A stretch of 64,000 nucleotides of DNA, from contig NZ_JAFMOW010000061.1 in NCBI RefSeq assembly GCF_019049675.1, positions 62,001 through 126,000 on the forward strand, read 5' to 3'. Shown here piece after piece: positions 42,312 through 51,603 of the stretch. Source of the DNA: Rahnella bonaserana. Lineage in GTDB: Bacteria > Pseudomonadota > Gammaproteobacteria > Enterobacterales > Enterobacteriaceae. Both the position numbers and the translations under genes were made by a program. How positions within the stretch are numbered: the stretch's first letter is position 1; each line of letters begins with the position of its first letter. The notes under the pieces were generated by a model. That model had not been told where the DNA came from and did not search any database. It worked only from the letters and a program-made list of their open reading frames with translations.

Positions 42312-42328
42312 CCAGTCAGAGGAGCCAA
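42312..42328 (+). other. Attachment site (3' end of tRNA-Asn), right ICE border
   Basis: CCAGTCAGAGGAGCCAA is the 3' end of enterobacterial tRNA-Asn plus one base, and equals the 17-bp att core known for the HPI/ICEKp/ICEEc1 integrase family. The bases just upstream (GGCAAAGGCGATC) do not form the T-arm of a tRNA, so only the terminal piece is here, as expected for the end distal to the integrase. GC content and gene content change at this point. Confidence 0.88.
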
Positions 42329-42336
42329 ATTTAGAG

Positions 42337-42370
42337 AAGCCCGCTCAGGGAAACCTGAGCGGGCTTTTTG
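42337..42370 (+). terminator. Terminator of the tRNA-Asn gene
   Basis: 13-bp stem AAGCCCGCTCAGG / CCTGAGCGGGCTT with a GAAA tetraloop followed by TTTTTG. It sits 9 nt behind the tRNA 3' end and would originally have terminated the intact tRNA-Asn gene, now separated by the ICE. Confidence 0.85.
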
Positions 42371-42472
42371 TTTTTTGGCTTTTTTGACCGGCGGTTATGA
42401 GCGAGGAGCGGATCTTTCATTAAAAAAGCTGATGATCTAAGGCCAATAACTTTTCAGAATTCTGATTGTTAA

Positions 42473-43213
42473 TCAGTAATGAACCAGTCCGCCATCAACA
42501 GCATACTGGCTGCCGGTCACGTAGGATGCATCGTCGGAAAGGAGGAAGAGTGCAACTGCAGCGGCTTCTTCGGCTGTTCCTGCTCGGCCCAAAGGAACCT
42601 GACTCACCACAAAATCCTCGAACTGCTGACGAGATTCTTCAGGCATAAAATGTCTGAAATTGGTCTCAATCGGACCTGGTACCAGTGTATTGGCGCGAAT
42701 GCCGCGTTCAGCCAATGCAGATGCCCAGCTTTTAACCATCGCCACAACGGCGCCTTTCGTTGCTGCATAAAGGCTGGTCATTGCCGCACCTTCATAAACA
42801 GAAGAAGACGAGGTGACAAGAACGGATGCGTTGGGGTTCAGTGAATCGGACAGTGCTGCCAGCTGTAGCATCGGGCCGCGGACATTCGCGTTCATCATGC
42901 GGTTAAACGCATCTGCCGTTACAGATTCCACAGAGCCTACTTCTGCGAAGCCAGCATTAAGCCATAACCCATCCAGCGAGCCCCAGCCGCTTATGGCTGT
43001 CTGCAACGAGCTTATGTCTGCTTCGCTTGCCGCATCGCTTTTCAGAATAAGCGATGTGTCAGGCAGCAGACTGCGGGCGCGCTCCAGCCTTTCTTCATTG
43101 AGCCCTGTAATGGCGACATGACCGCCTTCCCTGACAATGCGTTGAGCCCCCTCCAATCCCATACCGCTTGTACCGCCAGTAATCAGTATGCGTTTTCCCT
43201 CAAATCTGCTCAC
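42473..43213 (-). CDS. SDR-family NAD(P)-dependent oxidoreductase
   Basis: 246 residues from GTG 43211-43213, which has GAGGGGG 6 nt upstream; the longer frame to 43246 is less likely. Classical SDR features: ILITGGTSGMGLEGA (TGxxxGxG), DAASEADIS, LNAG, catalytic Ser-Tyr-Lys in SSSSVYEGAAMTSLYAATKGAV, and PGPIETN. Substrate unknown. First chromosomal gene after the att site, transcribed towards it. Confidence 0.9.
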   Translation of the reverse strand: MSRFEGKRILITGGTSGMGLEGAQRIVREGGHVAITGLNEERLERARSLLPDTSLILKSDAASEADISSLQTAISGWGSLDGLWLNAGFAEVGSVESVTADAFNRMMNANVRGPMLQLAALSDSLNPNASVLVTSSSSVYEGAAMTSLYAATKGAVVAMVKSWASALAERGIRANTLVPGPIETNFRHFMPEESRQQFEDFVVSQVPLGRAGTAEEAAAVALFLLSDDASYVTGSQYAVDGGLVHY

Positions 43214-43609
43214 GTTTACCCCCTCATTTGTCTCTAAAATCATCAAATACCTTACGCAAAATGAACATCAGCCGTCATCTGTTTCAACATGAAACTATGA
43301 ATTTCCGGTTTCGACATCTGCCTGGCACAAAGCGGACAGCTGAGTTGAGCATTGTCCGCAATGAGCGATGAGCAGACGTTACGCATCCCTGCTAACATTG
43401 GCTCTGAGCAGTCAGAATTGAACTTAGTGATTCATTGTGAATTCCCGAACGCCTTTGCAGCCAGTCTGATTCGCCGCAACTTTTTGAATTACTGATCCTA
43501 ATTAATCTGTCCATTGTTGCCATGGTGGCGAAAAACATGAAATTTGAAACCGGATTTATGGTTATGAATCACGATCTTGTTCCCCACACAATAATCGTAT
43601 GAGGTTTTT
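43214..43609. other. Intergenic stretch without visible genes
   Basis: 396 bp between divergent SDR and metallophosphoesterase genes. No frame with a ribosome site and no strong hairpin was seen; it should hold both promoters. Confidence 0.4.
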
Positions 43610-44347
43610 ATGCTGATAGTGCAGGTTTCAGACATTCACGCCTCACCCGAAAATGACCATCTGTTTCGGTTCGATCAGGTACTAAATTGGCTTACGCATC
43701 TACAGCCGGACGTACTGGTAGTTACAGGTGATCTAACAGATGGGCATTGGCAGGAAGGTTATATAAAGATAGCTGACCGTCTGAATCAGCAGAATTACCC
43801 TTCGTTGGTCCTGCCGGGTAACTCAGACGACCGCTGTCTGGTACGTTCCGTTTGGGCTGAGAACAAATGGGCGCACGATGCCCAAGGAGAGGCCCTGCAC
43901 TTCATTCATAACACCAGTGGCATTCGTCTGATTGGTCTGGATTCGACGATTGATTATAAGGATTACGGCAGTGTGACTGACCATCTGGAATGGTTGGATA
44001 ATCAACTTAGTGACGCATGCTGCCCTCCATCATTGCTGTTTCTGCACCATCACGTATTTGCATCTGGCATACCAACGCTAGACGAAACGATGTGCAGAGG
44101 TCTGCCTGAGATGGAAGATTTGATTAGACGCGCCCCGGCCAGACTACTCGCAATTGCTTCAGGCCATGTCCACAGACCAATAGCGAGTACGTTTGCGGGC
44201 ATACCTGCCTACATTTGTGGCTCCGTTTGCCCGGCTAATCCTGTCTGGTTTGGAACAGTAAACGCTCCTCCTGCGAATGACCCGCCAGCGTTGATGATTC
44301 ACCGCTACGTCAGTAACTCCCTTACCAGTCATCACGTTTGCGTTTAA
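43610..44347 (+). CDS. Metallophosphoesterase (3',5'-cyclic-nucleotide phosphodiesterase-like)
   Basis: 245 residues, ATGAGG 5 nt upstream. All metallophosphoesterase motifs are present: VSDIHAS (D-x-H), VTGDLTD, PGNSDD in place of GNHD/E, LFLHHHV and ASGHVHRPI. The layout matches CpdA-type class III phosphodiesterases, though with Ser-Asp instead of His-Asp in motif III. The substrate (cAMP, other phosphodiesters) is not fixed by sequence. Confidence 0.85.
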   Translation: MLIVQVSDIHASPENDHLFRFDQVLNWLTHLQPDVLVVTGDLTDGHWQEGYIKIADRLNQQNYPSLVLPGNSDDRCLVRSVWAENKWAHDAQGEALHFIHNTSGIRLIGLDSTIDYKDYGSVTDHLEWLDNQLSDACCPPSLLFLHHHVFASGIPTLDETMCRGLPEMEDLIRRAPARLLAIASGHVHRPIASTFAGIPAYICGSVCPANPVWFGTVNAPPANDPPALMIHRYVSNSLTSHHVCV

Positions 44348-44562
44348 CTGGTATTCAGAAAAGTATAGACCTCATAGAAAACGACCTGATCCCCAGTGAT
44401 CAACACATAATGTTGTGCGGGAGCAATGTCTGCTCCTGGCACTTAACCGACAGTTAAACCCCTTTGCATGAAATTTATGATTGGGGTACATCTGCCAGTC
44501 TTCTCTTGAGAGGAACACGCGTGCCCGACGTAAACAAACGACAAACGCTCTTATATCAAAAC

Positions 44563-44593
44563 AATAAAGCCCGCACATTTTACGGGCTTTATT
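44563..44593 (-). terminator. Terminator downstream of cheV
   Basis: 11-bp perfect stem AATAAAGCCCG / CGGGCTTTATT with a 9-nt loop; on the minus strand it is followed by GTTTTG. Located 23 nt after the cheV stop. Confidence 0.8.
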
Positions 44594-44615
44594 GCGAACT
44601 TCAAAACCTCACTCA

Positions 44616-45587
44616 CTACATGTGCGCGATCTTCTTCGCATCCAGCGCTTTATGGATCGCAGCTTCCAGTTCGTTGATTTCGAACTTCGCCACGTAACCG
44701 TCGGCACCGACTTTGCGCACGTGATCTTCGTTGGCGCTGCCGGACAGGGATGAGTGAATAATTACCGGGATATTTTTCAGGAATTCATCACGCTTGATGT
44801 TCAGCGTCAGGGTGAAGCCATCCATTTCCGGCATTTCCAGATCGGTTAATACGAAGGAGATTTTATCGGAGATGGGCAGCCCTGCTGCTTTGCACTCTTC
44901 CGCCATTTTGCGGATTTTATTCCAGGCTTCCAGACCGGTCACGTGCATCTGCGCCGGGATCTCCATCATGTTCAGCCCTTTTTCCAGCATCTGACGCGCG
45001 ACCTTCGAGTCTTCCGCGACAATCGCCACAGTGCCCGGTTTCAGTTTGAACGCGCTGGTTTTCTTCTTGTCCATGTCGATATTGCTGTTAGGGATGATGT
45101 CATGCAGGATCTGCTCGACATCGAGCACCAGTGCCAGGCGGTTGCTGGATTTATCGTTATCCAGACGCGCGATACTGGTGATGTTACGGCTCTTCACGCC
45201 GGACTCGGCGGCCAGCACCTGACTCCATTCGAGACGCACGATGTCGTCCACGGATTCCACGGCAAACGCCTGCGTGCTGCGGGCATATTCCGTGACCAGC
45301 AAAATGTTCAGCCCGGTTTTCGGCACGCAACCGACCACGGCAGGTAAATCAATCACCGGAATAATTTCCCCGCGAATATTCGCCATGCCCATCATCGGCG
45401 ATGACATTCCTGCCGCTTTGGTCAGTGTTGGCATCGGCACGATTTCGCGCAATTTGAAGACGTTAATACCAAAAAGTTCAGATTGTTCGTCTTCCGGCGA
45501 GGTTCCAAGACGGAACAGCAAAAGCTCAAACCGGTTTGATGAAGTGAGATTAGTTCTCTCATCAATTTCTTTCTGAAAATTGTCCAT
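44616..45587 (-). CDS. cheV: Chemotaxis coupling/response protein CheV
   Basis: 323 residues. An N-terminal CheW domain (about 18-160: LLLFRLG, FGINVFKLREIVPMP, MANIRGEIIPVIDLP) is fused to a receiver domain (about 180-315: VAIVAEDSKVARQ, phosphoacceptor Asp in FVLTDLEMPEMDGF, and switch VIIHSSLSG with the conserved Lys in GYVAKF). CheV links receptors to CheA and buffers phosphoryl flow. Site GGGGAAAG before the ATG. Monocistronic, with a clear terminator. Confidence 0.95.
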   Translation of the reverse strand: MDNFQKEIDERTNLTSSNRFELLLFRLGTSPEDEQSELFGINVFKLREIVPMPTLTKAAGMSSPMMGMANIRGEIIPVIDLPAVVGCVPKTGLNILLVTEYARSTQAFAVESVDDIVRLEWSQVLAAESGVKSRNITSIARLDNDKSSNRLALVLDVEQILHDIIPNSNIDMDKKKTSAFKLKPGTVAIVAEDSKVARQMLEKGLNMMEIPAQMHVTGLEAWNKIRKMAEECKAAGLPISDKISFVLTDLEMPEMDGFTLTLNIKRDEFLKNIPVIIHSSLSGSANEDHVRKVGADGYVAKFEINELEAAIHKALDAKKIAHM

Positions 45588-45785
45588 ACTTTCCCCATGC
45601 CTGTCGTTATTCGTTTTTATCGGTGTTTGCGCTGTGCGTCGTTCGGAAAATAAGGAATTCCGTTCTCTTTTTATCTCAGAGGGACACTGTATTTATCGGC
45701 TGTTTTGGGGAAATTCTTTAGCGCGGCAGGAAAATTGAACAGGAAAAACAACCCGGCATCCTGAAAACGCCGGGTCTGCAGAGGG

Positions 45786-46763
45786 TTAACCGCCGATTTT
45801 CACCAGCGTTCTGCCCTGAATTTTATTATTCAGAAAATCTTCTGCATACGCCGGTGCCTGTTCCAGCGTGATTTCTGTTGAGGCCTGCTGATAGAAGCTC
45901 TCCGGCAGCGTACTGGCCAGACGTTCCCACACCGCCGTACGGTGTTCAGCGGGCACAGATACTGAATCAACGCCCTGCAAACGCACGTTACGCAGAATGA
46001 ACGGCATCACAGTGGTTGGCAGACCAAAGCCCCCCGCCAGACCACAAGCTGCCACGCAGCCGCCGTACTTGGTTTGTGCCAGCACTTTAGCCAGCACTTT
46101 GTCACCAACGGTATCGACAGCACCGGCCCACAGCTGTTTTTCCAGCGGACGGGTTTCGGCAAAATCATCGCGTGAAAGAATTTCGCTGGCGCCGAGTTTA
46201 CGCAGGTAATCGTGGGTGGATCCACGTCCGGTCACGGCGGCGACGGTGTAACCGAGGGTATGCAGCAACGCCACGGCGGTGCTGCCGACGCCCCCGCTGG
46301 CACCGGTCACAACCACGGTGCCACTGTCCGGCGTGACGCCCGCGTCTTCCAGTGCCATCACGCATAACATGGCAGTGAAACCGGCTGTGCCGATGATCAT
46401 GGCGTTGCGCGCAGGCAGCGTTTCCGGTAGTGCGACCAGCCAGTCACCTTTGACGCAGGCCTGCTGCGCCAGTCCGCCCCAGTGGTTTTCGCCCACACCC
46501 CAGCCTGTGAGGATCACCGCCTGTCCGGCCGAATATCGCGGATCGTTGCTGCTTTTGACATGTCCGGTGAAATCAATGCCCGGCACCATCGGGAACTGAC
46601 GGATGATTTTGCCCTTGCCGGTGATCGCCAGTGCATCTTTGTAATTAAGCCCTGACCAGCTGATATCCACCAGCACGTCGCCTTCTGCCATTTCCGGCAG
46701 TGCGATGTCTTTCACTGTGGCCAGCGTAGCGTTGTCTTGTTGTTCGAGAACCAATGCTTTCAT
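45786..46763 (-). CDS. acuI: Acrylyl-CoA reductase / YhdH-type quinone oxidoreductase
   Basis: 325 residues of a zinc-free MDR: SWSGLNYKDALAITGKG, PGIDFTGHV, the Rossmann motif VVTGASGGVGSTAVALL and the C-terminal IPAYAEDFLNNKIQGRTLVKI. This is the YhdH/AcuI group, NADPH-dependent acrylyl-CoA reductases that detoxify acryloyl-CoA. AAAGGGAAA lies before the ATG. It stands next to a TetR regulator gene of the same orientation, which may control it. Confidence 0.9.
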   Translation of the reverse strand: MKALVLEQQDNATLATVKDIALPEMAEGDVLVDISWSGLNYKDALAITGKGKIIRQFPMVPGIDFTGHVKSSNDPRYSAGQAVILTGWGVGENHWGGLAQQACVKGDWLVALPETLPARNAMIIGTAGFTAMLCVMALEDAGVTPDSGTVVVTGASGGVGSTAVALLHTLGYTVAAVTGRGSTHDYLRKLGASEILSRDDFAETRPLEKQLWAGAVDTVGDKVLAKVLAQTKYGGCVAACGLAGGFGLPTTVMPFILRNVRLQGVDSVSVPAEHRTAVWERLASTLPESFYQQASTEITLEQAPAYAEDFLNNKIQGRTLVKIGG

Positions 46764-46886
46764 TTTTTTCCCTTTAGTTTTCAGGAGATTGATATTGTGT
46801 TGTCGTCAGCCATGCGATTGCCAACGTAATGATTGCAGGTGCTGTTTTGGAGTTATGTAAAAAGCTAATTTTGGGAATAACCGAAT

Positions 46887-47555
46887 TTATGAACGAAGAC
46901 TGCGTCGGAAATACGCCCAGAACTGATCCAGCGGTTCGGCGGAGCGAAACAGCTTTGCGCGCATCACCGCGCCTTCCCAGCCTGACCAGAAGATTTGCGC
47001 CAGCTGTTCCGGCGATGCTTGCGTTAAGAGTGTGGCGCTGATTTCGCCGCTTTGCTGAGCCTCACGCAAACAGGCTGCAATCCGGCTTTCCCAGTCGCCA
47101 AGAATAGCTTTCAGCTTTTCCGGAAAATCTTCAGGCAACAGCGCGGACTCCTGGAGCAGGTTCCCCACCAGGCAGCCGCGTGTGAAACTGAACTTCGCCA
47201 TTCCCTGCCCGGCATGTCGTACAAAGGCGTCGATGCGGCTTAAAGGTGACATTGTCACGTCCAGCAGAAACTTATCCAGCCGGTGAGCAAAGAAATTGCC
47301 GTAAGCGTCCAGCACCGTCATGCCGAAATCCTGCTTACTTTTGAAATAGTGATAAAACGAGCCTTTCGGTACGGCGATATTTTTAATCACCGCGTCGATA
47401 CCTGCCGACAAATATCCCATCTCGGTGATCACTTCCAGCCCGGAGCGGATCAGCGCTTCGCGGGTATCAATAAACTCGCGCTCACTCCTTGGCGGACGCC
47501 CGCGGCGCGGCTTGTTCAGGGTTTGTGGATCTGCGGTAAGGTCAGCATTCATCAT
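46887..47555 (-). CDS. TetR/AcrR-family regulator, AcuR-like
   Basis: 222 residues (ATG 47552 is an equally possible start). An Arg-rich N-terminus (LNKPRRGRPPRSEREF) precedes the TetR HTH (ALIRSGLEVITEMGYLSAGIDAVI...VPKGSFYHYFKSKQDFG). The C-terminal ligand domain contains GCLVGNLLQE, a motif of the NemR/AcuR-type subgroup that senses electrophiles. It lies upstream of acuI in the same direction, so it likely represses acuI. Confidence 0.87.
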   Translation of the reverse strand: MMNADLTADPQTLNKPRRGRPPRSEREFIDTREALIRSGLEVITEMGYLSAGIDAVIKNIAVPKGSFYHYFKSKQDFGMTVLDAYGNFFAHRLDKFLLDVTMSPLSRIDAFVRHAGQGMAKFSFTRGCLVGNLLQESALLPEDFPEKLKAILGDWESRIAACLREAQQSGEISATLLTQASPEQLAQIFWSGWEGAVMRAKLFRSAEPLDQFWAYFRRSLRS

Positions 47556-47649
47556 TTAGACCGGTCGTTTATTAATTGCGGAAAGCCTACGCCGAATCGT
47601 TTTCACAGGCAAGCACACCTGTCTTTCCTGTCCCATTTTCCCTGCAAAG

Positions 47650-47687
47650 CAAAAGGCCCGCACGGTGTTACCGGAGCGGGCCTTTTG
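47650..47687 (-). terminator. Terminator between the monooxygenase operon and the TetR gene
   Basis: 12-bp perfect stem CAAAAGGCCCGC / GCGGGCCTTTTG with a 14-nt loop, 21 nt past the stop of the minus-strand monooxygenase gene. Confidence 0.8.
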
Positions 47688-47707
47688 TACTGATTTGTAT
47701 GTTGTAA

Positions 47708-49045
47708 CTATTTTTCGTTCACTGTCTCGCGGCGGGTTTCCTGCACGCTGTAACGGTTGGTTTTAAACGGAATATCCAGCCGCTCGCGCAGGGTTTGCGC
47801 CTCTGAAGGATGCCAGTAACCACGCGCCGCCAGCACCGGCAGAACCAGCCGGGTGATATCGTCGAGCGCCTCCGTGAGCACCGGTCCGCTGATGATAAAG
47901 CCGCTGGCGCCACCCTCTTCCACCCAGCGGATCAGGCGGTCAGCCACCTGTTCCGGCGTACCGAAGAATTCACCGCGCGGCAGCGTAGTCTGATACGCCA
48001 CTTCGCGCAGCGTCAGGTTCTGTTCCTGCGCCAGTTTCTTGATGCTGTCGGTGGTAGAACGGAAGGTATTCTGACCCAAATCCCCCAGTTCAGGGAACGG
48101 ACCGTCCAGCGGATACTGACTGAAATCATGATGGTCGAAGAAGCGTCCGAGATACGCCAGCGCGTCATCGGGTGAAAGCAGAGAAAGCAGATACTGATAT
48201 TTGGCCTCCGCTTCCTCTTCTGTTTTGCCGACTATCGGGCTGATGCCGGGGAAAATCCCCACCGGATGACGGCCATTTTTCGCGACCTGCACCTGCAGTT
48301 TTGCGGCGTACTCCTGCGCTTCTTCCAGCGTGCGGGCATTGGTGAAAACCGCATCGGCAGATTTTCCTGCCAGCGCGATACCGGCATCAGAGGCACCGGC
48401 CTGGAAAATCACCGGCTGTCCCTGCGGCGAACGCTGGATATTCAGCGGCCCTTCCACCGAGAAAAATTGCCCCTGATGATTCAGTTTGTGCAACTTCGCC
48501 GCATCAAAAAACACGCCGCTTTCACGGTCACGCACAAACGCGCCGTCTTCCCATGAATCCCACAGCCCCTGCACCACATTGATATATTCTTCCGCAATCT
48601 GATAACGCAGCGCGTGTTCAGGATGATCTTTGCCGAAATTTTTCGCGGAGCCGGCCAGCGGCGACGTCACCACGTTCCAGCCCGCACGCCCCTGACTGAT
48701 ATTGTCGACGGACGCCAGCTGACGCGCCACGGTAAACGGGTCGCTGTAGGACGTTGAAATGGTGCCCGCCAGACCAATGCTGTGCGTGGCTGACGCCAGC
48801 GCCGACAACAGCGCCACCGGTTCGAAACGATTCAGAAAGTGCGGCAGCGATTTTTCGTTGATGTGCAGACCGTCGGCGACAAACAGAAAATCAAATCCCG
48901 CCGCTTCGGCTCGCAAGGCTAAATCGCGGAAATATGGAAAGTTCACGCTGGCATCGGCAGGTGCTTTTTCATGTCGCCACGAATTCATATGTCCGCCCGC
49001 ACCGTGCAGCATCAGACCCAGCTTAATACTCTTTGAATCGCTCAT
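47708..49045 (-). CDS. LLM-class flavin-dependent monooxygenase (NtaA/SnaA/DszA group)
   Basis: 445 residues, AAGGAG 6 nt before the ATG. The luciferase-like TIM barrel of the NtaA/SnaA/SoxA/DszA group is recognisable: [60 protein letters not shown] and [15 protein letters not shown]. Such enzymes use reduced flavin to cleave C-S or C-N bonds. The close relative in Bacillus S-(2-succino)cysteine loci (YxeK) has the same neighbours (M20 deacetylase, GNAT, amino-acid ABC importer). Ten nt separate it from the second LLM gene. Confidence 0.88.
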   Translation of the reverse strand: MSDSKSIKLGLMLHGAGGHMNSWRHEKAPADASVNFPYFRDLALRAEAAGFDFLFVADGLHINEKSLPHFLNRFEPVALLSALASATHSIGLAGTISTSYSDPFTVARQLASVDNISQGRAGWNVVTSPLAGSAKNFGKDHPEHALRYQIAEEYINVVQGLWDSWEDGAFVRDRESGVFFDAAKLHKLNHQGQFFSVEGPLNIQRSPQGQPVIFQAGASDAGIALAGKSADAVFTNARTLEEAQEYAAKLQVQVAKNGRHPVGIFPGISPIVGKTEEEAEAKYQYLLSLLSPDDALAYLGRFFDHHDFSQYPLDGPFPELGDLGQNTFRSTTDSIKKLAQEQNLTLREVAYQTTLPRGEFFGTPEQVADRLIRWVEEGGASGFIISGPVLTEALDDITRLVLPVLAARGYWHPSEAQTLRERLDIPFKTNRYSVQETRRETVNEK

Positions 49046-49054
49046 GAAATCTCC

Positions 49055-50041
49055 TTAATGCTGGCCTGCCAGCAATTCGATGGACTTCAGACGCACCGCG
49101 GCATCTGTCAGTGGGGTGTGGATCACAAATTCATTCACGCAAAGCCGGCGCTGAATATCGCGCAACTGTTGATGGATATCGCCGGGCGTGCCGTGCAACA
49201 CGCTGAGCTTCTGCTGCTCAATCTGATAATGCGTAGCGCCGGCCTGTTGCACAAAGGCCTCCGACTGTTCGCGGGTGCCCACCGTGACATGCCGGTCGCC
49301 GACAGTGACACGAAAATTATGTTGCTCAGCCACCAGCGCCGCGGCCTGTTCGCGGGTTTCTGCTGCAAGAACCGCCAGGCTGACCAGCGCCTGCCCTTGT
49401 CCTGCAGAGTATTCGTGATAAGCCAGCACGGATTCCGTCATCACCTGTTCCGAGGTATTGATAAAACCGGCGAAGACAAAATTCCAGCCCAGTGATGCCG
49501 CCAGTCGTGCGCTTTCCGGGCTGGCACCCAGCAGAAATCGCTGCGGAATCACGGACGGACGCGGCAACGCACGGGCTTCCTTGCCGGCCAGATGGTCATC
49601 AAGATGCGTCAGATAATGCGTCAGTTGCTGTAACTGCGCGGGAAATCCGGGAGCGGAATCTGCAGGTGCATGACCACGTAAGGCTTTGGTGGATAGCGGT
49701 AAACCGCCAGGCGCTTTGCCGATACCGATATCCACGCGATCCGGCGCCAGTGACGCCAGCAGATGGAAATTCTCCGCCACTTTATACGGGCTGTAATGTT
49801 GCAGCATCACGCCGCCTGAACCGATCCGCAGCCGGGATGTGTGCGCCAGCAACCAGGCAATCAGCACTTCCGGCGAACTGCCTGCCAGCCTGTCGGTATC
49901 GTGATGTTCTGAAACCCACAGGCGGTGATAACCCAGCGCTTCGGCTTTTTGCGCGAAAGTGAGCGTCGCTTCCAGCGCCTGCGCCGCAGTCTGCCCGTCG
50001 TTGATCGGGCTTTGATCTAATAAACTCAGTCGGTAATTCAC
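49055..50041 (-). CDS. LLM-class flavin oxidoreductase, MsnO8/YwcH type
   Basis: 328 residues from GTG 50039-50041, which follows AAGGGA by about 8 nt; the frame is open to 50167 but upstream starts are weaker. MsnO8-type signature: YRLSLLDQSPI, ALGYHRLWVSEHHDTDRLAGSSPEVL, RIGSGGVMLQHYSPYKVAENF and DIGIGKAPGG. It is smaller than the NtaA group. Probably a second oxygenase or partner for substrates of the same pathway; the two genes form an operon. Confidence 0.87.
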   Translation of the reverse strand: MNYRLSLLDQSPINDGQTAAQALEATLTFAQKAEALGYHRLWVSEHHDTDRLAGSSPEVLIAWLLAHTSRLRIGSGGVMLQHYSPYKVAENFHLLASLAPDRVDIGIGKAPGGLPLSTKALRGHAPADSAPGFPAQLQQLTHYLTHLDDHLAGKEARALPRPSVIPQRFLLGASPESARLAASLGWNFVFAGFINTSEQVMTESVLAYHEYSAGQGQALVSLAVLAAETREQAAALVAEQHNFRVTVGDRHVTVGTREQSEAFVQQAGATHYQIEQQKLSVLHGTPGDIHQQLRDIQRRLCVNEFVIHTPLTDAAVRLKSIELLAGQH

Positions 50042-50279
50042 CTGCGCATCCCTTTTATCCATTGTGACAAAAAGAGTTCCATGAAATACGTCCAAAGCTA
50101 AATAATAAAAACACGTTTCTATAGTCAGTATTTTGCTATGCGGTTGTCTGAAAAAAGGAGTGTGCAAAATGACTATAAATTATAGCGACTGAGTATTTAG
50201 TTATTCTCATCAGTCTGACTAGCATGAAATGACCTGCTTCTTTAAAACATTCATTCTCAGATAATAAGGTTATTTCACC

Positions 50280-51464
50280 ATGAGTATTTCACTTGCCGAA
50301 GAAACGAAAAACACCGCACAAACAAATGCATCAGATTTGGAAAAGCAACTCATCGCCTGGCGCCGTGAATTACATCAGCATCCGGAATTATCCAATCAGG
50401 AATTTGTCACCACGCAAAAAATCACGCAGTGGCTGAATGCCGCCGGGATCCGCATTTTATCCCTCGGATTGCAAACCGGCGTGGTGGCGGAAATCGGACC
50501 GGAAACAGGTCCGGTGGTGGCGCTTCGCGGTGACATCGATGCGCTGCCGATAGAAGAAACGTCCGGCGTGCCGTTCAGCTCGCAGCAACCCGGTGTGATG
50601 CATGCCTGCGGACACGATTTCCATACCTCAGTAATTCTGGGTGCCGCCCATCTGCTCAAAGCAAGGGAAGACCAGTTACCAGGCCGCGTACGGTTGTTTT
50701 TCCAGCCAGCAGAAGAACGGTTTGGTGGCGCGTCGCAACTGATTAAGGCCGGTGCGCTGGAAAATGTGGATGCTATTTTTGGTCTGCACAATGCGCCTGA
50801 ATTACCGGTCGGCACCTTCTCCACCAAAGGCGGCGCGTTCTACGCCAACGTTGACCGTTTCCAGATAACCGTCACCGGCAAGGGCGCGCACGCTGCGCAT
50901 CCGGAGGAAGGCGTGGACAGCATCGTCACCGCCAGCCATATCGTGACCGCATTGCAAACGGTGGTCAGCCGCAATGTCAGCGCACAGGAGGCGGCGGTGG
51001 TCAGCGTGACACGCATTGAAGGCGGCAATACGTGGAACGTGCTACCGCAATCCGTCGAGCTGGAAGGTACGGTACGCACCCACAACAGCGAAATCCGTGA
51101 GCAAATTCCGCAGCGTATTCGCAAAGTCATCGCGGGTGTCGCGGACGCGCTCGGCGCTAAAGCCGAATTACACTGGTTTGGCGGGCCGCCGGCGGTAGTC
51201 AATACGCCGCGCTGGGCCGAGTTCAGCCTGAAAGCGGCAGACGAATTTGGCTATAAAACCGAAGTCGCGCAGGCACAAATGGGCGGTGAGGATTTTGCGT
51301 TTTACCTGCATCACGTACCGGGTGCGTTTGTCAGCATCGGCTCGGCCAGTGATTTCGGTTTGCATCATCCTCAATTTAATCCCGACGAATCGGCTATTTA
51401 TCCGGCGGCAGAATATTTCCAGCAACTGGCTGAAAAAGCACTGGATGAATTAACCGAAAAATAA
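50280..51464 (+). CDS. M20-family amidohydrolase/N-acyl deacetylase
   Basis: 394 residues. Hippuricase/aminoacylase-like M20D: ELHQHPELSNQEF, RGDIDALPIEE, MHACGHDFHTS (metal-binding Cys-His), QPAEERFGGA with the catalytic Glu, and the dimerisation lid GKGAHAAHPEEGVD. C-terminal GGEDFAFYLHHVPG completes the metal site. In Bacillus S-succinocysteine loci the homologous YxeP/YtnL removes the acetyl group from N-acetylcysteine derivatives. Divergent from the LLM pair, 238 bp away, suggesting a shared control region. Confidence 0.9.
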   Translation: MSISLAEETKNTAQTNASDLEKQLIAWRRELHQHPELSNQEFVTTQKITQWLNAAGIRILSLGLQTGVVAEIGPETGPVVALRGDIDALPIEETSGVPFSSQQPGVMHACGHDFHTSVILGAAHLLKAREDQLPGRVRLFFQPAEERFGGASQLIKAGALENVDAIFGLHNAPELPVGTFSTKGGAFYANVDRFQITVTGKGAHAAHPEEGVDSIVTASHIVTALQTVVSRNVSAQEAAVVSVTRIEGGNTWNVLPQSVELEGTVRTHNSEIREQIPQRIRKVIAGVADALGAKAELHWFGGPPAVVNTPRWAEFSLKAADEFGYKTEVAQAQMGGEDFAFYLHHVPGAFVSIGSASDFGLHHPQFNPDESAIYPAAEYFQQLAEKALDELTEK

Positions 51465-51490
51465 GAAAGTCTTTTTTATTTAACAGCGAT

Positions 51491-51511
51491 TCGCCCGGTT
51501 ATTCCGGGCGA
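51491..51511 (+). terminator. Terminator after the M20 deacetylase gene
   Basis: 8-bp stem TCGCCCGG / CCGGGCGA, 5-nt loop, followed by TTTCTG. Placed 27 nt after the stop. Confidence 0.7.
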
Positions 51512-51603
51512 TTTCTGCGTTAACCAGGTTGACTAAAAAAAGAAGGCCTTAAAAGGAATTTGAAATTTTAAGGATTTGTCAGCGGCACGTATGCCATTGT
51601 CAT

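Noticed and set aside
1-42328. Prophage
   Set aside because: No capsid, terminase, portal or tail genes; the AlpA-like gene fits an ICE as well.
42312-42328. Complete tRNA-Asn gene
   Set aside because: Only the last 17 bases match; no anticodon or D arm upstream.
42231-42440. 69-codon frame over the att site
   Set aside because: It runs through the tRNA end and terminator, so it cannot be a gene.
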